A stretch of DNA of 64,000 nt, taken from positions 1,309,889,324 to 1,309,953,323 of the forward strand of contig NC_090444.1 in assembly GCF_031143425.1 (NCBI RefSeq), given 5' to 3'. Below, piece by piece: positions 22,320 to 33,606 of the stretch. The notes beneath the pieces were generated by a model. That model saw nothing but the letters and a program-made list of their open reading frames with translations. It had not been told where the DNA came from and made no database searches. How positions within the stretch are numbered: position 1 is the stretch's first letter; the number at the start of each line of letters is the position of its first letter. The translations under genes and the position numbers were made by a program. The DNA comes from Pleurodeles waltl. Taxonomy: Eukaryota > Chordata > Amphibia > Caudata > Salamandridae.

Positions 22320-22572
22320 CAGCGGTGTGTACCGCCAATGGAATACCGCGGTTGAAAGACCGCTGCGTGGATTCGTGTGTCGTGATAGTGTGGGCATATT
22401 TCTGTTGGCGTGACTGTGGAGGATTTGCTTTCGCCAGTTTATCACTGACCTTTGGTGTGGCAGACTTGTGTGGGTGGGGTCATAATAGCTGTGGCAGAAT
22501 TCCGCGGAGGTGTGTTGGCAGTCTTCTGCACGGCAGTAAGCGGCTTTTACCGCCAATGTTGTAATGAGGGCC
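22320..22572. repeat. Right terminal and subterminal region of Harbinger B
   Basis: GGTGTGTACCGCCAATGG, ATACCGCGGTTGAAAGACCGC and GCGGCTTTTACCGCCAATG motifs occur before the terminal GTTGTAATGAGGGCC. They mirror the GGCGG/CCGCC motifs at the left end. Confidence 0.5.
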
Positions 22573-22575
22573 AAT

Positions 22576-23200
22576 GTTATTTAGTGTGTGAATGCGGTTG
22601 GACAATGTGCTCAATTTGCCTTAATGGCTGCAGTTTGCCTTTGTGAAACCTTACATATCTCATTATAAATGGCATACAAAAAACATTTTGAGCACAGCTT
22701 TCTGGGACCTAACAAGAAATCTTGCAAGTCTACATCATCTGAAAGAAGGTATTCTTTTACAGCTGGTAATGTGGAGGATAGTAACCATTGTTGGCACAGT
22801 TTTCCCACGCTGTATGTTATGATGATAGCAGAGTGTTGTGTTGTGACATACTGAGCGTCAGGCCTGATTGCTCTAAAACCCTGTGTATAGTTTACAAAAC
22901 ATGTGTGAGAACCCTTTGTGTGCTCTGGCAATAATAACTACCCATTGGGACTGGACAGTGATGAATTAAAGGTATAGTTCAGAACCCAAATGTTCAGCTG
23001 TTCTTCAGTGACACTTAAAATCTTCTGCCAATTGTCAAATTTCACAAATGTGGGAATACCTGATGCATTCATATCTTTTATTTTTGCTAACCCAAGCCAA
23101 GTTGTTTGCTGGACGGTGTCATTTAAGAAAATAATTTGTAAATGAATAAGACATGCTCTAAATACAGCTTCGCTTCCCTGTATCCGCCAGTCTCATGTTC
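22576..23200. other. Intergenic, nothing recognised
   Basis: No coding region or named repeat could be supported. It may be the outer part of the degraded retrovirus-like element to its right. Confidence 0.35.
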
Positions 23201-23212
23201 CCCACACGCCCT

Positions 23213-24530
23213 TTAAATCAACAGATTTCTTCTAAAACTCATAGCCCCCAATGGCCAACTGGGAAACAAAGGAATCCGAGTAAATGGATTAGGTGTTAGC
23301 AATATTTTTCTCGCATAAGAAGGAGGTAATTTGAAAAAATATGACTCAGCATTCTTAGCATCATGCCCAGTAAAATATGCAAACTTATCTGTGTATGTTT
23401 TAGAACTCCCCACTTGTGGAGTTGGACAATGTTCCCATTGTGTGTAATTGTTAACCACTCTAGGGGTACCCGCCTGGTGCAGTCAATGATGTCTAATTGT
23501 TACAACAAAACATTTCCCCATAGTTCATAGTCGTTATTTAAACATTTCACTTTCAAATACAGTATAATATTCAAGCTCAGAAAGCATAGAATCATCTGTT
23601 TTTACATCCCAGTCATCAGAAACAACCCCCGGTGTGATAATGTCATTTTTAGATACTTTGAATACATATAGAATACATATGGAATACTTTGAATACATAT
23701 GGAATACATATACAATAGGGCCTAAGATAGCATACAGCACTTCATTCCAATCAATCCTATCAGGAATTGGAACAGCTGAAATGTTCACAAGGGGCAAGTC
23801 TCTATGGACAGTATGTACTGATAGTTAAGGCTTTAAAATCTCAACCACCAGTTCAACAGCAGAACGTTCAGGAAGATAGTGACGATGTATCAGCAGAAAA
23901 GAAATGCTGACAAGACCAATCCAAAGCAAAAATGCAAACAATGTCAGTAGTATCCACAGTTAATATCATGGACGAACAAAGTAATTATTTTTGAGCCAGG
24001 TGAAAAGCTTACGTGCTCTTGATACAGGTGCAGCAGCAAATACTGTAGAGTATGAAGAAAAGTTGTCAATGTCAGCAAAGTAACCAGAAGCAGTCAGTGC
24101 AAAAACTGGAGCTGGTGCAGAACTGGTAGATGTATCCAATGGTGGTTCATAATAAACAATGTCATATGTTTGTGTTTCATTTGAATAGTAGAGATCTACA
24201 TCTTGGATATTTCTTGTCAATGAAGCGTTGACAGGAATCACCAAAATTTCATTCTCCTTCCTCCCCAAGCTCGGGGAGAGAAATGTAGCATTTCTGAGCA
24301 CTCTAGCATTGTTCAGTGCTTGGAGTGCTATATCCTGTTGGGTAGTGAAAGAGGCAAGAGAACTACCCAGGAATTCTGTTGGTCTACTGTGCAGGATCGG
24401 CCACATGGTGCAATTTCACATTGTCAATTGCAACAAAGCGTTTTTTTTTTTTTTTAGAACTAGACCTTGGTGGCAGAATGATAGTTCTGGTGTCCTATAT
24501 TCCCAAAACTGGAACCTGTGCTCGATATGA
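23213..24530 (-). pseudogene. Degraded minus-strand coding remnants, possibly retroviral env-like
   Basis: Three open stretches follow the pol-like remnant on the same strand (24406-23966, 23797-23534, 23458-23213). The first has several Asn-x-Ser/Thr sites. The second has a hydrophobic segment near its middle (ILGPIVYVFHMY) followed by an acidic, tyrosine-containing tail, as a membrane protein would have. Position downstream of pol and the membrane-like segment suggest an envelope remnant, but no family motif was recognised. Frame breaks, and a T-run near 24437-24452, make it non-functional. Confidence 0.3.
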
Positions 24531-24674
24531 TGGGCCAAACTCCTTCACAGGCATCTTTTCATGAACCAGATCCACAAGTTAAGGAATCCAGCCTGTGGCT
24601 GATGGCAAATCCCTCATTCAGTGACATGTTTATTTATGTCAAAAGGTGTTTCTGCCGCCACCGCACCAGGGACA

Positions 24675-25223
24675 TCAAGATCTGGGACAAAACATAGGTA
24701 TCCCAAATAACAAGTTGTAAGGGCTACGTCCTCCCAAACACCTTCTGGACTGATTATTTAGTGCTCTCTGGACCCCACGGAGGTGATAAAGCCAACTACA
24801 AGCGGAGCCTAATACGCTCGCTATTAAGGATTGCTTTAAGTCTTGGTTCTTCCTCTCCACAACAGAAATTCCCTCTGGATGGTAAGGTGAGGAATAATGC
24901 ACCCCAACACCAATTGTTGCCATGGTGTCCCTGAATGCCCTGCAGGAAAAAGCAGGGTCCTGGTCCGAGTGGAATATTGCAACTGCAGATTTGGCAGCTT
25001 CTTCAGCCAAAGTGTTTCCTACAACGTGCATTCCTACCCATTGGTGACAAAATGTATGGACTACATGGGCACGTGGCAGCTTCTCCATTAGATCAGCTGC
25101 CTTCCCCCACAAGAAATTTGTGTTTAATGGTGTTGCCTTTAGAATCTCTGAACCCATTAAGGCGCCAGTAATGTAAGTATTCAATGAAGGACTGGAAAAA
25201 TAAAACATCCCTGTTAAAAGCAA
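24675..25223 (-). pseudogene. Retrovirus-like pol fragment (RNase H end joined to integrase core)
   Basis: A 182-codon open stretch contains the end of a retroviral RNase H (GMHVVGNTLAEEAAK). About ten residues later comes the integrase core with HSDQDPAF and YHPEGISVVERK. In complete elements an integrase zinc-binding region and the first half of the core lie between these. An internal deletion of several hundred bases has therefore joined them in frame. The first catalytic aspartate of integrase is missing with the deleted part. It is an old endogenous copy, not functional. No LTRs were located with confidence. Confidence 0.7.
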
Positions 25224-25345
25224 GTTGTGCTAAAATGCATTAAAATTAATAAATAAAATAAAAGTGTGCAAACAGGTAAAGGGGCCCAGGTCTAAACTGA
25301 AATAAGAGTGCACAAACAAGGTGCTATAATGAACTCAGGACAGTG
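25192..25345. repeat. Dispersed repeat, copy 2 (pair with 13641-13796)
   Basis: It aligns with 13641-13796, including AAAATAAAACATCCCTG at one end and ATAATGAACTC at the other. It adjoins the pol fragment. Confidence 0.55.
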
Positions 25346-25399
25346 CCAAGGTCCAGTCTGTGTCCTCCAATGGCCCAACCCATTCCTCCCACTTCTGTT

Positions 25400-26330
25400 T
25401 CAGGGATGGGAATGCATTGGGTGTTTAGGACTAGTGTCTGATATATCTGGAATATGCCCCCTTTCTCTAATTTGCCTATCAGTAGCTTAGATTCTAGGGT
25501 ATTATATTCAGGAAGTAAGGTCTGTATGTATTTAGGGTGTAGTGAAGTTGGAGGCATTTATGGGACTGGGTCCTGGATAGGGAGAATTGTGTTCATAGAT
25601 CTTGGAATGAGCTAAGTATATCACCCAGCCAGACATCCCATAGTGTGGTGATCCCAATCTTGTCCTATTTGGTGAAGCCTTTAAGCCGTGCAGTGTGTGT
25701 GAGACATCAGTTTCACCACAGGAGTGTCTGCTGTTACGGTTTTCCCCAGCCCGTTCATTCTGAAGTCTTCCGCCAATATTTGAAGACCATCTTGGTGATG
25801 TCAGGGAGACCATGTGCGAGTGAACTGCCATACAGGATTCCCATCAGTCGGTCCAGGCCTAGGAGTGAGAGTTCAGCTAGGTAGACCAGGCCATCCCACC
25901 CTCCCGTCAGCCAGTCACTAATAACTAGCATGTGTGCTGCTCTATAGTAGAGGTCTGCCATGCCGAATCCCCCCTCATAGACTGCTTGCATTTCCCCTGA
26001 GCCGTGCAGGGAGGGCCATTAGACCATAAGACAAATCGTATCATGGACAACAAATTCCAGAAGCAGCTGTGCGGAATGGGGAGAACATTTTGGAACACTT
26101 ACAAGTATCATGGAACAGTCATCATTTTGAATAGGGCAATTTTCCCTAATATCTGCAAAGGCAGTGATGCCAATTGCTGTAGGTCCATTTTCACAGTTTT
26201 CTTGAGGGAGGTTAGGTTGAGGTTCCAGGTAGCCCAGGGATCACAAGAAGTATGAATCCCAAGGTTTTTAAAACTTGTGTGTCCTACGGGTATGAAGTAT
26301 GCCATTTTACTGTTGAAGGAAGAGGGTTAC
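25400..26330 (-). pseudogene. L1 ORF2 C-terminal fragment, 5'-truncated
   Basis: Minus-strand pieces read FKNLGIHTSCDPWATWNLNL, LQILGKIALFKMM and GGFGMADLYYRAAHMLVISD. These are the thumb and C-terminal motifs of L1 ORF2 (compare LLKMIVLPRLLYYF and GGLAAPDLEIY in the full L1 of this window). They are split by frame changes. A second copy of the same subfamily lies at 39075-39330. Confidence 0.7.
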
Positions 26331-26339
26331 ATTTTAATC

Positions 26340-28188
26340 TGTAGTTTATGAGAAGATAATTCAGGAGCCCACAACCGCATGACCTGCTGATTTCTAAGTC
26401 CCAGCAAACTAGCAAAACAGTCAGTCAGAACTCCGAGCCACAGCGGTGGGAGAATGTGGAAGCTGACAAGAAAGTAAACATGTTATGATAAATCGGTGTG
26501 TGTGTGCGCATGTAGGCGGCACGCTGTAAGCATGCGCACCAAATACACAATACAACAACAATGCTACATTATGGTTATGTGTTTTAGTTTTCGGACTGGA
26601 ACTTCGGAGGATCATTGGGTATTACCGGTGGGCACATGATTTCTCAATGAGAGAACTGGTTGGGGGGCACTGCCGGGTGTGATCTTCAGACCTCGAAAGA
26701 GACTGTTGCTTGAAGAATTGAGACTGCTCATGTGCTGATATTAGCATTACGTCCATTGATGAGCTGTGTTTGTATCTTTTTGCCTTTAAATACAATAAAC
26801 AGATTTGATCCTAAAAAACAATGCTACAAGCAGGTACAACCAGGATTGCTATTTATCATGGTAGCTGCACAAAAACGATATGGCTTGATCCTCAGTTTAA
26901 AGATGTGGGATTAATAGTCTAGGGGGAAAATATGTTTCTGCGGGTGAGTTAGCAAAATAAACTGTAAAGAAGTCAAAGGTCTCAATGGGGTGTATGTGAA
27001 TACTTTTCAGTAGTTCTTTCAAGGTTGGCAAACACTGTATACATGGAAAGAAAACAATGAAATTGTTAATCGCACACCTATTTTTGTGATTTGGCTCCTT
27101 CCCCTTTATGCAACAAAATCTGATGGCATTTAGGCTGAGGCCTTTTTTTGGAGAAAAAAAAAAGCAGCTGTGTTACAGTCTTGTTATGAGAATGTTTTTT
27201 AAGTATGATGTGGGGTAGGTGGTCACAGTAGTATGTCTGTTTTTCATAAGTCTACTGCATAACTTGGCCAGGCAGTGGCACACTTTTTTAAGAGTATCTT
27301 TAGTGTAACTGCAATGGCTGTGCCGTGCTCATTCAGGTTGGGATCTCTGAAAAACAACTTGCTCTATACCGTTAGTAAGACGTTGGATCGTTGGAGTGTG
27401 AGACTTGGTCAAGCAGCAACCACAATCATTGTCAGGGTGAGGCACAAGCCAACCCTAAATTAATCTGTGCTAAACCCTCTGACAGCTTGGCACAGAGTAG
27501 TCCGGCCTAACTAAGAGGCAAAGGGTATAGTATTTGTACAATTCTTCAAACTGTACTCAAGTGAACAATACCGCACAAAAAGGATCCCACATCAAGTTAG
27601 GAACCTACAGTCATTTTTTGTAAATAAAACAACACCAAAATGACAAAAATCCAATCAGCAGAACTGGAGATATGCAGGTGTAAAGATTTCTGTAGATACA
27701 GTGCAAAAAGCACAATGCAGCAACTGTGGATAACTGGTTGCTCCGGACCGGGATGGACAAAGTCACAAGTTCAGGCTGACCGTGATGGAGCATGGGCCCG
27801 CTATAGGGACCCAGTTAGGAGTGCTGAACAATGTATTTTGAATTCTGGTATGCAAAGGATTGTTAGGATCCGTGTCGAAGTTGTGTCATGCAGCCAAAGT
27901 GATAAGTCGGTATAGAGGTGCGGCGCGGCTACAGTGCAAGGGTCCTACATCGTCGTTGAGGATCCCTGTGATGGGGGCTTGCAGTGCGAAGTCCGGCGTG
28001 GGAGATTCATTACACAGTCGGGGTGATATGTAAGTTCCAAGGAGCTACGAGGCCGTAATGCAGTCCATAGTCGTTGTTGAGGCTGCCGTTGATGAGGGAT
28101 GCGAGGGCCTGTGCTGGTGATGTGCTGGGCAGCCGCGGTTCTGATGGGGCAACGGGCTGTGATGTGGGTCTTTGCAGCGGTACTCATA
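26340..28188. other. Intergenic, nothing firmly recognised
   Basis: There is a possible repeat 3' end with AATAAA near 26795, an A-run at 27155-27166 and a low-copy-like stretch. No coding region could be supported. Confidence 0.35.
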
Positions 28189-28941
28189 AATCAATCAATC
28201 AATCAATCAGTGCTTGTAAAGCGCAATTACTCACCTGTTAGGGTCTCAAGGCACTGGGAGTGGGGGGGGGGGGTAGTGTAGCGTTCACCGTTGAGGTGGT
28301 TCTTAAAAAAGCCATGTCTTTAGTTCCTTCTTGAAGCTGAGGAGAAAGGTGGTTTGTCTGATGTGGCGAAGAAGGGCGTTTCAGGCGGCGGCGGCGGCGA
28401 GGTAGGAAAAGAAACGTGCTCCTGTTCTAGTTTTCCTGATGTGGGGCACTTCAGCGAGAGAGAGCTCGGCTGAGCATAGGGCCCTGTGGGGTACGTGGAG
28501 GTTGAGTCGTTGGTTCAGGTAGACTGGTCCAGTGTTCTGGAGGGCTTTGTGTGGGTGGGTGATGATCTTGAAAGTGCTTCTTTTCTCTATGGGAAGCCAG
28601 TGCAGTGTACGTAGGTATTGCAAGATGTGGCAGTGTTGAGGTAGGTCGAGGACCAGTCTGGGGGCGGCGTTTTGGATGTTTTGTAATTTGCGGGTGAGTT
28701 TCTTGTGGATTCCGGCGTAGAGTGCGTTGCCGTAGTCCAGTCTGCTGGTGATGAGGGTGTTTGACGGTCTTTCTATGTTCGAGGGTGATCTGTTTAAAGG
28801 ACTTGCGTAGGAGGCAGAGGGTGCAGAAGCAGGTGGAAGTGACGGAGTTGATTTGAAGGTTCATGCTGAGATTGGAGTCCAGGATGATCAGAGGATGCGG
28901 GCTTGGCTGTGGGGGTGGGAAGGTTTCCGAGGGTGGGTGGC
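28189..28941 (-). pseudogene. L2-like LINE 3' end (reverse transcriptase C-terminus), broken
   Basis: Read on the minus strand across frame changes, the region shows the usual C-terminal block of CR1/L2 reverse transcriptases: LDSNLSMNLQINSV, LHWLPIEKRSTFKII, YLNQRLNLHVPHRAL and LLSFKKELKTWLF. It ends with a short (ATCA)n array at 28189-28210, the 3' simple repeat common in this LINE group. It is cut at 28941/28942 by the LTR of the Gmr1 element. Intact copies reverse-transcribe their own RNA; this fragment is dead. Confidence 0.75.
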
Positions 28942-31132
28942 TGTTAGACTTTTCATCCTTGCCACGGTCTCCATTAACTTTTTGCCTCTGTTTCCCAGGT
29001 TGTTGATGTGTGCTGGTCTCCGTTTTTGCTGTTTTTGTTACTCTGGGCACTTTACCACTGCTAACCAGTGCGAAAGTGCAAGTGCTCCTATAGAAAATGA
29101 GTATGTAATTGGTTCATCCATGATTGGCATATTTGATTTACTGGTAAGTCCCTAGTACAGTACACTAGAGGTGCCCAGGGCCTGTAATTCAAATGCTACT
29201 AGTGTGCCTGCAGCACTGGTTGTGCCACCCACAATAGTAGCTCTGTAAACATGGCTCAGACCTGCCACTGCAGTATCTGTGTGTGCAGTTTTAAACTGCC
29301 AATTCGACTTGGCAAGTGTACCCACTTGCCAGGCCTAACCCTTCCCTTGTCTTACATGTAAGGCACCCCTAAGGTAGGCCCTAGGTAGCCCCATGGGCAG
29401 GGTGCAGTGTATGTTTAAGGTAGGACACATACTAATGTGTTTTATATGTCCTAACAGTAAAATACTGCAAAATTCGGGTTTCACTGTTGCAAGGCCTATC
29501 CCTGTCATAGGTTAACATGGGGGCTGCCTTTAAATATGATTAAAATGTAGATTCCCTTTGGGAGCTGATAGACATGTGGCGTTTGGGGTCTCTGAGCTCA
29601 CAATTTGAAAATAAATATTTTAGTAAAGTTGATTTTAAGATTGTGTGTTTGAAAATGGCACTTTTAGAAAGTGAGCATTTTCTTGCTTAAACTATTCTGT
29701 GACTCTGCCTGTTTGTGGATTCCCTGTCTGGGTAAGTTTGACAGTTTGGCTGTTTGCACCTCTCTCTAGACTGTGACACAAGGGGAGCTGGGGTGTAACC
29801 TGCATATCCTGATGAGCCATCTGTGCTAGGAGGGAGGGGAGGAGTGGTCACTCACACCTGAAAGGGCTGTGCCTGCCCTCACACAATGCAGTCTCCAACC
29901 CCCTGGTGTGTGTCTGGTGCCTGTCCTGGGCAAGGCAGGATTTCACAAACAAGAGAGATTTTTCTTTGAAGTAAGCCTACTTCAAAGGGTAAAATGGGTA
30001 TAAAAAGGGCACCCAAAGCCACAGACTTTATATCACTTCTGGAAACCAAGAGGAACATCTGCCTGGAGAAGAGCTGGAGAGCTGAGGAAGAAGAGATGTG
30101 CTGCCTGTGACTGTGCTTTGTGGAGCTATAACTGCAGTTGCTGCTTCTGCCTGTGCAAGAGGACAAAGACTGGACTTTGTGTGCCTCCCTGCTTGTGAAG
30201 AACTCTCCAGGTGCTTGAAATTGAGCTTGCCTCCTGTTGTTGAAGTCTCAGGGACAGCAAGGACTTCTCTCTGCCAGCACCTGGAGCCTCTGCTGAGACT
30301 CCTGCCCTGCCAAGTGGTGCCCTACCCAGTTCTTGGGGCCTTGAAAGGAGAAGCTGGCAGTCCAAGTTTGAGAAATCCACGCACAGACCGCCGTGCAGGG
30401 AAAATTTTGACGCAACCTCTGGAAAAACAATGCGCTGCCTGCTTCGCGGCTGAAATCGGCACCCCTCGCTGATGGAGGCTGGTGAGATCGCAACCCACAC
30501 TGCGTGGTTTTTGGATCACCGTGCGGCAGGATTTCCGACACAAACATCGCTGGGTGTGTAAAAACTATGCAAAGCCTGCTCGGACCCGAGAGTGCTTGAC
30601 GGATCGACGCATCGCTCTCCTGTGGCGCGATGGAACTACGCACGCCAACCTGACCGAAGGAGAAACAACACACCGTCTCGCTTGTGAGTTTTATCAACGC
30701 ATCGCAGGCTTCATTCGACGCACACTCGCCCGTGCTGGGTTATTTTTGACACAACCTAGGTACATTTTCATGTTAACAGCGTTAGCCTTGTGTTTAAAAG
30801 AACATGAAGACTCTTTTTGCTTTTTAATTAATAACTTGACTAGTGTGTGTTGGATTTTTGTTGTTTTGGTCTTGTTTTGTTTAGATAAATATTCTCTATT
30901 TTTCTAAACCTGTTTTGTGTCATTTTGTAATGTTTTCCTTAAGTTACTGTGTGTGTTGGTACAAATACTTTACACCTAGCACTCTGAAGTTAAGCCTGTC
31001 TGCTCGTACCAAGCTACTAAGGGGGTGAGCGGGGAATAGCTGAGGGGGATTCTCTTTTACCCTGACTAGAGTGAGGGTCCTTGCTTGGATAGGGGGTAAC
31101 CTGACTGCCAACCAAAGACCCCATTTCTGACA
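28942..31132 (+). repeat. 5' LTR of Gmr1-type element (2.19 kb)
   Basis: It begins TGTTAGACTTTTCATCC and ends CCATTTCTGACA. Its first 410 bp are repeated at 36753-37160. A full-length relative of 2.07 kb stands alone at 44235-46302. The LTR is unusually long. Confidence 0.85.
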
Positions 31133-31375
31133 TCGGTGATCAGCGGTTGGGATTGGACTTGTATTTATACTTGACATACAGTGATTAAGTGTACACTACT
31201 GTCTTCAGTGCAGACCACTACGTGGCCACATACTACTTGTCTTGTGATTTTTTGCTTTTCTCTTTGAGACTTTTTTGTTCTACTTCTTGCTGATCCCTTG
31301 ATTTGACTTTTTTTGAAACTTCATTTGGGAACTTGTTTTCTGCCTGTGGAACTTTGCACTTTCTAACTCTTTATC

Positions 31376-33606
31376 ATGTCTTACTTTGGAGATGCATCTG
31401 CTGGAGCTGCTTTTGACATAGAGGAATTGGAGAGCTAAACAGTGGCTCATTTGAAGCAGTTCTGTAATGATTTTGCCTGTCCCATTAAGAGCTCATCCAA
31501 GAAGGAGGAGTTGCAAAAGGCGCTGAGGGCCTGGGTGACAGCCAAAGAAGCCGAGGGGCACACAGAGGAGGAGCAGGAAGGGGAGGAAGGGGTACAAGTC
31601 ATTCACAATGATGTAGTGGGTGGGCCTGTTATGTCCATGGGTAGAGTCTCCAGGGCAGGTAGAAGTATGTCATTCAAGTGTCTGACTTCTGAAGAGTTAC
31701 AGGACAGACAGGCAGAGAGAGAATACCAATTGGAGCTGAAGAAGCTCATTTTAGAGATGGAAGAGAAAAGGATGGCCATTGAGGAAAGGAAGATACTGCT
31801 GGCTCATGAGCTTAGCTTGAAGCAGTTAGATCATAGGAGCCAGTCCTGTAGAGATAGTGGCAGCAACAGCACAGTGCAGCCTGAGAAAAGGGTACACATT
31901 CCAAAAGACTTTGGGGGTCATTCTGACCCCGGCGGTCTAAGACCGCCGGGGCCAGGGTCGGCGGGAGCACCGCCGACAGGCCGGCGGTGCTCTCAAGGGC
32001 ATTCCGACCGCGGCGGTAAAGCCGCGGTCGGACCGGCAACACTGGCGGTCTCCCGCCAGTGTACCGCCGCCCTTTGGAATCCTCCAAGGCGGCGCAGCTA
32101 GCTGCGCCGCCGAGGGAATTCTGACCCCCCCTACCGCCATCCAGTTCCCGGCGGTCCACCCGCCGGGAACCGGATGGCGGTAGGGGGGGTCGCGGGGCCC
32201 CTGCAGTGCCCATGCCACTGCCATGGGCACTGCAGGGGCCCCCGTAAGAGGGCCCCTACAAGTATTTCACTGTCTGCTTGGCAGACAGTGAAATACGCGA
32301 CGGGTGCAACAGCACCCGTCGCACCTTCCCACTCCGCTGGCTCGATTACGAGCCGGCATCCTCGTGGGAAGGGAGTTTTTCCCTGGGCTGGCGGGCGGTC
32401 TTTTGGCGACCGCCCGCCAGCCCAGGGAAAAACTTAGAATACCCTCCGCGGTCTACTGACCGCGGTGCGGTATTTCGGAGGGGGGAACTCTGGCGGGCGG
32501 CCTCCGCCGCCCGCCAGAGTTAGAATGACCCCCTTTGTGAAGGATTACAAGAGGGAGGATGACATATAATTGTGGTTCAAGGGGTATGAGTCTGCTCTCC
32601 ACATGAATCTGGTCCCTGAAGATCATTGAAGGAGCAGCTCTGTGGAAGCACTTTGAGGTAGCGGGGAGGGATTCCCCAACAGCCTTAGGGGATTCTCAGG
32701 AGCTCACCTACCCTGTCATGAAGGATGCCCTACTACAAATATATAGTCTCTCCCCTGAGCAGTATAAGGAAAAGTTCAGGAAGGAATCCCAAACAGGGTT
32801 GGAATGTGTTGGTACTTTTTGCGGGTCCCTGGATGGTTGGGTGAAGGGCATTAAGGTAACAACGTTTGAGGTGCTGTACAATTTGATTTCTTGGGAGCAC
32901 TTGTACAGTTTATGTTTTCCAGAGCTGCACCAGCACCTAATTGACAGCAAGTTGACTGATCCCAGGAAGGTTGCGCAGGAAGCGGACCGCTGGGAGAGCA
33001 CCAGGGTCCAGAAGAGGTATAGGGGAGACCACGCCAAGGGTGGGCAGGGTCCCTCTCAGAAGAAAGGGGGGTAAGGGTAAACAGGGAGAGTTCTCTAAAG
33101 GACCACAAACTGATTCACAGGGTAAAGATTCCCAGCCCCCCAGTGAAAAGAAGCCATGGTTCTCCAAAAGGAAGCCAGTGGCAGGGCCCCCCCCCCCACG
33201 TAAGTGTTATGCATGTGGCCAAGTGGGTCATGTGAGGGGGGACCCCAAATGCCCCAAAAGTACACCGGCACCTACTTGTGCGCCGACCCAGGGTTTGGCT
33301 AGTGTAGCGCTTGGGGAGGAGTTGGTTCCAGGTGGGTGGGAGCCAGCTGAGATGACCCTTGTCTCACTAGGGGACAGTGAGATGGTCCAGAGAACCCTTG
33401 TGCCTGAAAACACTAAAAACTTCAGGCAGTGGGTGACCATCAATAGACAGAGGGTGGAGGCTCTGAAAGACATGAGAGCAAGTGTGACTACAGTGAGGAG
33501 TCACCTGGTGCCTGAAGAGCAGATTGATCCCCAGGTACTACACCAAGTAGTTGCAGTGGACAACTCAGGGCGCCAGTGCAGAGTGGCGCAGGTTCCCTTT
33601 GAATAG
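31376..33606 (+). pseudogene. Gmr1-type gag, interrupted by a MITE and frame breaks
   Basis: The start codon at 31376 opens MSYFGDASAGAAFDIEELES followed by a stop. The reading then continues with a charged helical region (EEKRMAIEERKILLAHEL) up to VHIPKDF. A 621-bp MITE is inserted here, after which the frame resumes VKDYKREDDI. A capsid segment with SCAN-like character follows (SPEQYKEKFRKE, FEVLYNLISWEHL). After a frame change in a G-run near 33066-33071 comes a CCHC zinc knuckle (CYACGQVGHVRGDPKC, near 33210). Gag packages element RNA in virus-like particles; here at least three lesions prevent that. Confidence 0.8.
31913..32533. mobile_element. Palindrome-chain Harbinger-like MITE inserted in gag
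   Basis: The 621-bp element has ends GGGGGTCATTCT and AGAATGACCCCC, flanked by TTT on both sides (31910-31912, 32534-32536). Removing it and one TTT restores the gag reading IPKDF-VKDYK exactly. About twelve GC-rich palindromes fill it: 31927-31951, 31957-31977, 32004-32031, 32041-32060, 32089-32112, 32124-32190, 32195-32242, 32262-32296, 32297-32322, 32374-32432, 32446-32465 and 32486-32521. The ends resemble the GGTCATTACAAC end of Harbinger B. It has no coding capacity. Confidence 0.85.

Larger units (their letters stand above)
14339..22572 (+). mobile_element. Three-gene PIF/Harbinger transposon, copy B (8.2 kb)
   Basis: Both ends are present: the left begins GGTGGTCATTACAACCCTGG, and the right end read inward begins GGCCCTCATTACAACATTGG. 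The shared core is TCATTACAAC..TGGCGG, and AAT flanks both sides. Inside are a transposase (plus strand, exons 14667-14750, 18931-19524, 19624-20006), Myb-A on the minus strand nested in transposase intron 1 (15851-18481), and Myb-B on the minus strand (20486-22006) convergent with the transposase. Subterminal DNA carries many GGCGG/CCGCC inverted motifs. Copy A at the window start independently shows the same gene order. The transposase and Myb-A are broken; Myb-B is open throughout. Confidence 0.8.

Noticed and set aside
23640..23720. Possible CRISPR-like or satellite array (GAATACATAT repeats)
   Set aside because: Only a few short imperfect repeats of about 10-16 bp with no spacers; a small microsatellite in vertebrate DNA.
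31133..31155. Primer-binding site after the Gmr1-type 5' LTR
   Set aside because: The sequence after the LTR end (TCGGTGATCAGCGG) could not be matched with confidence to a tRNA 3' end.
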